From positions 737,940 to 801,939 of the forward strand of contig NZ_LMRD01000001.1 of assembly GCF_001425575.1 (NCBI RefSeq): a stretch of 64,000 nucleotides of DNA, given 5' to 3'. This DNA is from Aurantimonas sp. Leaf443. Lineage in GTDB: Bacteria > Pseudomonadota > Alphaproteobacteria > Rhizobiales > Rhizobiaceae. Each line of letters starts with the position of its first letter. Within the stretch, counting starts at the first letter, position 1. A model generated the notes under the pieces. It was not told the DNA's origin, did not search any database, and saw only the letters and a program-made list of their open reading frames with translations. The translations under genes and the position numbers were made by a program. Of the stretch, positions 27,970 through 33,884 are shown in pieces.

Positions 27970-28903
27970 CGCCATCCTCCCGGAGCCTGCCCGCCGCCGG
28001 CATGCTCTTGTGCAGCGGGCGGTCGTCCTCGTCCTCGGCGGTCGGCGCGAGCACGGTCTTGATGCGGTCGATGAGGGCGGAAACGACCCCGTCGCGCTTC
28101 AGCCGCTCGCCGGCCATGCGCCGGGCGATGCGTTCCACGCCGTCGGCCGGGCGCTTCCTCGCCAGGGCGGCGGCCTTGAAGGCGACGGGGATCGTCACCG
28201 TGTCGCGCACGAGGTCGGCGACGTCGAGCACGAAGCTCTGGCCCGAATCCTCGTGGATGAAGCCGAGCTGCGGGATCGTGGCGGTGGACGCCACGGCGAT
28301 GGCGGCGGCCGCCTCCACCGCGCTCGCCGCGTGGTTCAGCGCCTGGTTGGGCAGGTCGGCCGCGTTCGGGTTCTGCCGGTCGTAGCGCCGGCCGTGCCAG
28401 GCGATGCCGGCCCTCTCGGCCTCGATGCGATAGGTCTCCTTCATCCGCGCGCCCTCGATGCCGCGCAGCACGGCGATATCGCGATGCGGCAGCACCTCGC
28501 CGAGGCGCAGGGCGTACATGCGCCGCGCCACGAGCGGCCGGCCGCGCCGCTCGTCGGCCCATAGGCGGGCCTGCGCGCGGGCGAGATGGGAGAAGTCGGG
28601 CAGGAGCGGCTGGGCCGTGTAGAAGCGCACGCCGTCCGCGCCGATGGCGGCAAGGCCCACGCCGTGGCGCGCCAGAAGCCGCAGCGCGTCGTGGCTGACC
28701 GAGGAGCCGGGGCCGAGCAGCATCAGCGACACCGACTGGTGCGGCAGGCCGTAGCGCCCCGCCGGCACCATGCCCCCGCCCGCGCAGTCGAAGGTGAGGC
28801 AGCCGTCCTCGACCGTGAGGCGCCCACGGTCGAGAAAGACGAGCCCGTGCCGGTCCGCATGCGGAAGGCGGGCCGTTTCGAGGCCGAGCCGGCCGACGAG
28901 CAT
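27941..28903 (-). CDS. cas1: Cas1, type I-E integrase
   Basis: A 320-residue Cas1. The expected metal-binding residues line up as Glu150 in GIEGARMKETY, His217 in FIHEDSGQSF, and Asp227/Asp230 in VLDVADLVRD. The H-to-D spacing equals that of E. coli Cas1 (10 and 13 residues). It catalyses transesterification of prespacer ends into the leader-repeat junction together with Cas2. The start lies 11 bp after the cas6e stop. The C-terminal tail (from about residue 295) is acidic and overlaps cas2. Confidence 0.97.
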   Translation of the reverse strand: MLVGRLGLETARLPHADRHGLVFLDRGRLTVEDGCLTFDCAGGGMVPAGRYGLPHQSVSLMLLGPGSSVSHDALRLLARHGVGLAAIGADGVRFYTAQPLLPDFSHLARAQARLWADERRGRPLVARRMYALRLGEVLPHRDIAVLRGIEGARMKETYRIEAERAGIAWHGRRYDRQNPNAADLPNQALNHAASAVEAAAAIAVASTATIPQLGFIHEDSGQSFVLDVADLVRDTVTIPVAFKAAALARKRPADGVERIARRMAGERLKRDGVVSALIDRIKTVLAPTAEDEDDRPLHKSMPAAGRLREDGDGHDGDRDA

Positions 28904-28914
28904 CGCCGCGCCCC

Positions 28915-29649
28915 TCAGGCCGGAGAGAGGAGAAGCATGCCGTAGCCGAAGGCGCGGTGGCGCCCTAGGCCGCGCGCCAGGCATTGCGCGAAGAGCCCGG
29001 CCTCGGCCACCTCGATCACGCCCTTGGCCTCGGCGGCATGGCCGTCGACCCCGACGAGCTGCCGGTTCTTGCCGCGCCGGGCGACCTTGGTTCGGTCCAG
29101 CCCGTCGAGCGAGAGGTCGAGGACGCGCGCCCCGCCGGCTTCCAGCTTGCCCCGCGCCCAGGCGGCGTAGACCGCGGCGCGCGCGGGCGGCTCGGCGGCC
29201 TCGCGTTCGGCGGCGCGCAGGGCGGCGACATAGGCGTCGATCTCCGCGCTCCGGTTGCGCTCGCCCTCCCGGTCGGTGCGCACGGTCGGGCGCAGGCGCA
29301 CGGTGAAGCCGAGCCGGCGGCCCTGCGCGAATTGCGGCATCGCCTTGGCCGCGAGCGGTGCTTCGGCGAGCCCGAGGGCTGCCAGCGCGAGCGGATCGGC
29401 GAAGGCGCGGGCCGTCTCCTCGAGCGCCGCCGGGGGCGCGGCGCTGTAGGCCAGAAGCTGCGGCGGGCGCCCCCGGCGCGACAGGAGGCGGAAGGGCCGG
29501 GGCGCGCCCTCCTTGCCGAAGGCGGCGCAGAGAAGGGCGTGCCAGCCGTAGCCGTCGTCCTCGCCGCGGCGCGGGTCGAGCCGTTCGGCCGCGAACCAGC
29601 GCGCGGCCTGATGCGGATCAGGGTCGAGGCGCAGGAGATGCAGCGTCAT
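28915..29649 (-). CDS. cas6e: Cas6e (CasE) crRNA endoribonuclease
   Basis: A 244-residue tandem-RRM protein. A histidine in YGWHALLCAAFG (residue 37) sits where the catalytic His of the CasE family lies. The glycine-rich C-terminal loop is GLGRHRAFGYGMLLL. It cleaves the array transcript at the 3' base of the repeat hairpin, leaving an AUCGACC handle, and stays bound to the 3' hairpin in Cascade. Its start overlaps cas5 by four bases. The same enzyme should be able to process the degenerate CRISPR unit at 33796, whose hairpins keep the shape. Confidence 0.95.
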   Translation of the reverse strand: MTLHLLRLDPDPHQAARWFAAERLDPRRGEDDGYGWHALLCAAFGKEGAPRPFRLLSRRGRPPQLLAYSAAPPAALEETARAFADPLALAALGLAEAPLAAKAMPQFAQGRRLGFTVRLRPTVRTDREGERNRSAEIDAYVAALRAAEREAAEPPARAAVYAAWARGKLEAGGARVLDLSLDGLDRTKVARRGKNRQLVGVDGHAAEAKGVIEVAEAGLFAQCLARGLGRHRAFGYGMLLLSPA

Positions 29650-30407
29650 CGCGTCTCCTCCACCGGCGCCGATCGCCCGAGCCGTCCGGCGCGGCCGCGC
29701 GCGAAGCTGCGCCCGCCGCCATGCAAGCCGGCGCGCCAGTTGCGCAGGTCCGCCACGAAGCGGGTCTCGAAGGCGCCGGGCAGGCCGGACGGGACAGGGC
29801 CGACGACGACGGGCCCTTGCGCGTGTCCGTCGCCGTCCTCGATCCCGTCCGCCGGGGCGAGCGCCAGCGCCTCGAACGCGTTCGCCGCCGCCACGTGGCG
29901 CCGGCCCGGCTCGCCGGACAGGAAGGGCCGCGAGGGCAGGCAGGGCTTGCGGCCGAGGAAGAGCGGCCGGGCGGGCGCCTCCAGCGCGGCCTCGAGATCC
30001 TCGAGGGTCGGCGCCTCCTCCGCCGGCTCGAGGGCGAGCGCCACGGTGAGCGCGGCGTCGGCGACGAGGTCGCGGTAGCGGATATGCGGCGAGGCATAGG
30101 TTCCCGCGCCGCCGGCGCGGCCCTCCGGCGCGCCGCGCGTCGTCCAGCCCCGGTCGCCGGCGCCGAGCTGCGCGGTCTGGAAGTCGCCGAGACCCTGGCC
30201 CGGCCGGTCGAGGCGCACGGCGAAGACCAGCCGGTCCTGCAGGCGCTGGTGCGCCGGGGCCATGGCCCGCGTCCAGCCGAGCGCGTTGGCGAGGAGGCCC
30301 GTGAGGCCGGAGGCGCCGGGCATCTCGCGCACGCGGCCGCGATTGTCGACGATCTCGTCGCCGAAGGCCATGAGCGGCGCCTCGAGCGTCAGGAGGAGGA
30401 AGCGCAA
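29646..30407 (-). CDS. cas5e: Cas5e (CasD) Cascade subunit
   Basis: A 253-residue RAMP protein opening LRFLLLTLEAPLMAFGDEIVD and containing REMPGASGLTGLLANALGW, the Cas5 signature. No ATG fits; the TTG at 30407, four bases after the cas7 stop, gives the canonical N-terminus. It grips the 5' handle of the crRNA and joins Cse1 and the Cas7 backbone. The glycine-rich region GRKPCLPSRPF is typical. The proline/arginine-rich tail from about residue 225 is slightly longer than in E. coli. Confidence 0.94.
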   Translation of the reverse strand: MRFLLLTLEAPLMAFGDEIVDNRGRVREMPGASGLTGLLANALGWTRAMAPAHQRLQDRLVFAVRLDRPGQGLGDFQTAQLGAGDRGWTTRGAPEGRAGGAGTYASPHIRYRDLVADAALTVALALEPAEEAPTLEDLEAALEAPARPLFLGRKPCLPSRPFLSGEPGRRHVAAANAFEALALAPADGIEDGDGHAQGPVVVGPVPSGLPGAFETRFVADLRNWRAGLHGGGRSFARGRAGRLGRSAPVEETR

Positions 30408-30411
30408 GGGC

Positions 30412-31551
30412 TCAGGCCTCCGTGCCGGCCACCTCGGCCGCCACGGCGGCGGCGAGGGCGTCGAGCGGCATCGTCTGCGAGATCGGGGCCGCGCCCGCCG
30501 GCGCGGGGATCGGGTCGAGGGCCGACAGCCGCCGCGTCTCGCCGCCGCCATACATGGCGTCGAGCTTGACGAGCTGGGCCTGCAGTGCCTCTGCGGCGTC
30601 CGCGACGCTGGGCCTCACCGGCACGCGGAAGGCGTTGGAGAGCGAGCGCGGCTGGCGCTGGCCGGTCTCCACCAGCACGAGGTCGGCATAGGCGTAAGGG
30701 GCCGTCGAGCCCTTCTTGGCGCCGGGCGAGACTGTGGCGACGAGATGGACGAGATGCTCCACCACCTTGCCGGCGAGCGCGGCGTCGCCGCCCAGATTGC
30801 GCGTCAGCAGCGCCACGTCGACGACCACGTAGACGTAGAAGAGGCCGGCGGTCAGTTCCGTGTCGAAGATGCCGCCCGCGCCGGTGCCCGTCTCCAGGTC
30901 GTCGACGACGGTGAAATAGTCCGTCTCGGCCTGCTCTCCATGAACGGTGAAGGCATGGGCGACGTGGATCGGCGCCTCGGTATTGGCTTCGGGATCGGAG
31001 GTCACCATGCGGCCGAAGAGCGCCGCCTCGAGCCCCGCCTGAAGCGGACCCTTGGCCTTCAGCATCTCGGAGAGATTGGCCTTCTCCTCCTTCTTGAACA
31101 GGCGCTCGACGGCGGCCGCCGCCGCCTTCTCGTCCGGCTCGGCGGCGGCGGCGCGCGCCTTTTCGAGGAGATAGGCGATCTCCGGCTCGCCGATGAGAAG
31201 GGCCTGGCGCGAACTCTTGTCCTTGGCCGCGTTCTTGCCGTAGAGGCCGATGGCGAGCTGGTCGATCGTGCCCTTTCGGCTTTCCGGCGAGCCGACGCCC
31301 TCGGCCTCCAGCACGGTGAGGATGCGCTCCTCCGGCAGCTTGCGCGAGCGCACCGCCATGTCCGGCCCGATGGCCGACAGCGCGAAGGGCCCGTCCGCCT
31401 TGCGCCAGTGGCGCTTCAGGCATTGCGAGGAGATGCGCGTGCGCACCGCCGTGCCGAAGGGCATGCGCTTGGCAAGGCCGGAATCGTCGCGGTTGAGGAG
31501 GGCTGCCGCGTAGGAGGTCAGCGCGTGGATCTGGACGAAGCGGGCGGTCAT
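30412..31551 (-). CDS. cas7e: Cas7e (CasC/Cse4) Cascade backbone
   Basis: A 379-residue protein beginning MTARFVQIHALTSYAAALLN and continuing NRDDSGLAKRMPFGTAVRTR and SSQCLKRHWR, the Cse4/CasC signature. Six copies form the helical crRNA-binding backbone. The TDYFTVVDDLE and GAGGIFDTELTAGLFYVYVV segments fit the thumb and palm. The start overlaps the cse2 stop by four bases (ATGA). The upstream in-frame ATG at 31614 lies inside cse2 and is not favoured. Confidence 0.96.
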   Translation of the reverse strand: MTARFVQIHALTSYAAALLNRDDSGLAKRMPFGTAVRTRISSQCLKRHWRKADGPFALSAIGPDMAVRSRKLPEERILTVLEAEGVGSPESRKGTIDQLAIGLYGKNAAKDKSSRQALLIGEPEIAYLLEKARAAAAEPDEKAAAAAVERLFKKEEKANLSEMLKAKGPLQAGLEAALFGRMVTSDPEANTEAPIHVAHAFTVHGEQAETDYFTVVDDLETGTGAGGIFDTELTAGLFYVYVVVDVALLTRNLGGDAALAGKVVEHLVHLVATVSPGAKKGSTAPYAYADLVLVETGQRQPRSLSNAFRVPVRPSVADAAEALQAQLVKLDAMYGGGETRRLSALDPIPAPAGAAPISQTMPLDALAAAVAAEVAGTEA

Positions 31552-32120
31552 TCCTCGGTCTCTCCGGTCTTTGATGGGGGGGCGACGTCCTCGCTTGCGG
31601 CGCGGCTCGTCCAATAGGCGCGGGCGATGCGGTAGCGGGTGTCCTCGACCTCGTCCTCGCCGCCCAGAAGCAGTTGTCCGATCTCGACGAAGGGCAGCGA
31701 TCCCCTGCGCGCGAGACGCCGCGCCAGCCGCAGGATCGCATCGTCGAGCGCCTCGCCGCGCGCGGTCATCAGCATCTGCACCCGGCGCTCGGCGATCTTC
31801 TCCTCGGCCAGAGCGAGGCCGAGCGGGCGACGCCCGTTCTCCAGCGCCGCGGCGCCGGCCGGCAGCGCCAGGATCTTGGCGAGAAGCGCGATCCGCTTCG
31901 CCCGCTCCAGACCCGCCTTTGGCGCGATGCGCACGAGAAGGCGCTGGAAGGCGGGCGCCAGCGGCTGCGCGGGGTCCATCCGCCGCAGCGCCGCCAGATC
32001 GCCGCGCTGCTCGACCTTGTGCAGGACGCGGATCGCGGCGGCGAGGCGGCGCGTGATGCCGTCGCTCGCCCGTTCGGGGGCGTCCTGCGGGGCGGGTTCG
32101 GGCACTGGATCAGGCCGCAT
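31548..32120 (-). CDS. cse2: Cse2 (CasB) Cascade small subunit
   Basis: A 190-residue all-helical, basic protein with RRMDPAQPLAPAFQRLL and an arginine-rich C-terminal half (ILRLARRLARRGSLPFVEIGQ), as in CasB. Two copies stabilise the displaced strand of the R-loop. It overlaps the cse1 stop by 11 bp and cas7 by 4 bp, consistent with stoichiometric co-expression. Confidence 0.92.
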   Translation of the reverse strand: MRPDPVPEPAPQDAPERASDGITRRLAAAIRVLHKVEQRGDLAALRRMDPAQPLAPAFQRLLVRIAPKAGLERAKRIALLAKILALPAGAAALENGRRPLGLALAEEKIAERRVQMLMTARGEALDDAILRLARRLARRGSLPFVEIGQLLLGGEDEVEDTRYRIARAYWTSRAASEDVAPPSKTGETEE

Positions 32121-33669
32121 CGCTCACCTTTCTGAAATAGAGGTCGAGATCCTTCGCCCCGTAGAAGGCGCGGCGATAGTTCTCCTCGGCCCGCACGAGC
32201 GCGCGGTGGCTGCGCATGGTCGAGCGCGGCGTGCTCGACGCGGCGCCGCGCAGCACGGTGTCGCGCCCGCGCCGGTAGAGATCCTCCAGCCAGGCGATGC
32301 GCGCGGTCCGCCGCGCATCCGCGCTCGCCTCCTCGACCTCGCGGAACAGCGCCTCGAAGAAGTCCCTGTCGATCTCGGCCTGGAACCGGTCGAGGAAGCT
32401 CTCCGCCCGGCGCGCCGAGGAGGGATCGCGCGGATCGAACCCGTCGCGGTCCGGCCCGTTCTGGAACAGCGTCATGAGGCCGAAGCGCAGGGCCGAGCGC
32501 ACGAATCCCGCTTCCCGGATGCGGGCCTGCGCGAGCTCGGCGAGCGCCGGCAGCTCGCCCGCCTTCATCCGCGCGGCGGCCTTGCTCGGGATCGGCACCC
32601 GGCGCTCGTGATGGCCCTCGGTCTTGCCCTGGCCGCGCGCGGTGGCGCGGCACAGGAGGCTCCAGCCCGGACCCGCCTCGCCCTCGCCGAAGCGCTGCAG
32701 GAGAGCGGGCTCGATGCCGCTCTGGAACAGGATGGCGGAGAGGCGCCGATAGTCGAAGCCGCGCGCGTCGACGGTCAGGGCGCGCCGCCCGCGCTCGTCG
32801 GCGACGACCGGCGTCCACGGATCGCCCGTGATGCCGGCCTCCGCCTTGTCCATGAAGACGCGCATGGCCTTGGAATTGCCGACGCGGGCGCTCAGCCGGT
32901 CGCCGTCGCTCACGAGCCGGACCCGGCGGCAGATCTCGATGTACCAGGGATGCAGCCCCTTGCGCGGCATCGAGGTCTCGCCGTTCCAGGGTTGCAGCCA
33001 GAGAAGGGCGGGACCCTCCGGCTCGTATTCGCCGAAGCGCTCGAGAACGTCGTCGAAAGCCTTGATAAGACGATGGATATCGCGGAATATATGCGCGCCG
33101 ATACCGCCCGGCGGGGCCAGACCGACGCCCGGGCGATTGGCGAAGCCCCCATTCATCCGGGACACGCCGAAATTGCCGGCGCCGAGGAAGCCTTCGCTCG
33201 TCTGCAGCGCGACGAGGGCGAAGAGCCAGTCGTCGGGCGCCGCATCGGCCATTCGCGCGACCTTCAGGTCGTGGTTGCGCGAGGTGACCAGCATGTCCAG
33301 CTCGTCGGGCGTCGCCACCGCGTTGAGGGCGCCGACCGGCCCGATCGGCGGCTGGAGGAAGGCCGGCTGGTCCGCCGGCGAGACGAGCCGCCAGGGCTCT
33401 CCGTCCGGGAAGCCCGGCGTCAGCGCGCGCAGGATCGCCGCCCATGCGCCCGCCTCCCGCGGCGGCGCGTCGAGGCCGGCCTTCAGGCAGGCGACCGCGC
33501 CGAGCTGGCAGAGGAGCGCGTGCCAGGGATGGCGCTGATGCGCGCGCAGGCCGGGAAAGCTTGCGACGCCGTCCGTCGCCAGCCTCTCGTAGAGGCCGGG
33601 CAGGCTGACGCCGTCGGAAGCGCCTGCCGTATCGACGATGCGAATCAGGGAATCCTGCAGCAAATCCAT
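32110..33669 (-). CDS. cse1: Cse1 (CasA/Cas8e) Cascade large subunit
   Basis: A 519-residue Cas8e. It begins MDLLQDSLIRIVDTAGASD and contains the L1-loop-like HPWHALLCQLG, AFLQPPI, LVTSRNHDLK and the LWLQPWNGE region. It reads the PAM, docks the crRNA handle and recruits Cas3. It is the first gene of the cse1-to-cas2 transcript. The 211-bp gap between its start and the cas3 stop holds a minus-strand promoter candidate and an opposite-strand degenerate CRISPR unit whose guide matches the sequence just upstream of this ATG. Confidence 0.96.
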   Translation of the reverse strand: MDLLQDSLIRIVDTAGASDGVSLPGLYERLATDGVASFPGLRAHQRHPWHALLCQLGAVACLKAGLDAPPREAGAWAAILRALTPGFPDGEPWRLVSPADQPAFLQPPIGPVGALNAVATPDELDMLVTSRNHDLKVARMADAAPDDWLFALVALQTSEGFLGAGNFGVSRMNGGFANRPGVGLAPPGGIGAHIFRDIHRLIKAFDDVLERFGEYEPEGPALLWLQPWNGETSMPRKGLHPWYIEICRRVRLVSDGDRLSARVGNSKAMRVFMDKAEAGITGDPWTPVVADERGRRALTVDARGFDYRRLSAILFQSGIEPALLQRFGEGEAGPGWSLLCRATARGQGKTEGHHERRVPIPSKAAARMKAGELPALAELAQARIREAGFVRSALRFGLMTLFQNGPDRDGFDPRDPSSARRAESFLDRFQAEIDRDFFEALFREVEEASADARRTARIAWLEDLYRRGRDTVLRGAASSTPRSTMRSHRALVRAEENYRRAFYGAKDLDLYFRKVSDAA

Positions 33670-33680
33670 CAGAGGCCGAA

Positions 33681-33713
33681 CCTTCTCTTGTTATGTGAAA
33701 CTCAGCAACCCGC
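33681..33713 (+). promoter_or_regulatory. Partial protospacer for the crRNA-like guide in the cse1 leader
   Basis: Aligned in register with the guide at 33824-33856, positions 2-12 (CTTCTCTTGTT, 33682-33692) match perfectly; later positions mostly do not. The two bases 5' of position 1 are AA (33679-33680). The site begins 11 bp upstream of the cse1 ATG and covers the expected 5' leader and -10 region, so Cascade bound here would block cse1 transcription. A short match should not license cleavage. Confidence 0.65.
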
Positions 33714-33727
33714 GCGCGAGAGGTCAA
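33699..33727 (-). promoter_or_regulatory. Putative cse1 operon promoter
   Basis: On the minus strand CTTGACC gives a good -35 (TTGACC at 33722-33727). The -10 expected 17 bp later is poor (TGAGTT). The ribosome-binding region GAGAAGG follows near 33680. The promoter extent is inferred. Confidence 0.3.
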
Positions 33728-33763
33728 GCCCCAATCGTCGCTGCACTGCAACCTTTGATGGGA

Positions 33764-33793
33764 TTGTCCTCCTGCGTTCTTCCGAGCGATAAT
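33764..33793 (+). promoter_or_regulatory. Promoter candidate for the crRNA-like RNA
   Basis: TTGTCC (33764-33769) and GATAAT (33788-33793) are 18 bp apart on the plus strand. The predicted start near 33800 falls exactly at the first paired base of the pseudo-repeat hairpin, which explains why the preceding pseudo-repeat bases are not conserved. Confidence 0.5.
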
Positions 33794-33795
33794 CG

Positions 33796-33884
33796 ACGGA
33801 CCCTGCCCACGCGGGGATCGACCTCTTCTCTTGTTGGGGTTCTGCGTCGCGAAGGCGCCTTCTCCGCCCGCGCGGAGCGTTCAG
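33796..33884 (+). ncRNA. Solo degenerate CRISPR unit encoding a crRNA-like RNA (CreR-type candidate)
   Basis: Three parts with exact array spacing: pseudo-repeat 1 (33796-33823), 33-nt guide (33824-33856), pseudo-repeat 2 (33857-33884). Pseudo-repeat 1 matches the array repeat perfectly over its last 19 bases (GCCCACGCGGGGATCGACC), including the whole 5' handle; its first five bases do not match. Pseudo-repeat 2 keeps the hairpin at the same offset as CTCCGC-CCGC-GCGGAG, with a compensatory C-G to T-A pair, while its last seven bases are free. The orientation is opposite to the arrays and cas genes. Cas6e should process it into a 61-nt crRNA-like molecule. It overlaps the cas3 stop by four bases. 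Function as a cas autorepressor is inferred from its target. Confidence 0.75.

Noticed and set aside
26715..28385. Long open frames through CRISPR array 1 (and similarly 36589-37671, 37687-38630 in array 2)
   Set aside because: The translations are repeats of SIPAWAGEP, DPRVGGGA and GRSPRGRGS, the three frames of the 28-nt repeat every 61 nt. They are not proteins.
33670..33795. CreTA-type toxin gene guarded by the solo CRISPR unit
   Set aside because: I found no convincing small toxin ORF or toxic RNA between the target site and the unit. The guide match lies directly upstream of cse1, which fits cas autoregulation better, though a tiny RNA toxin cannot be fully excluded by eye.
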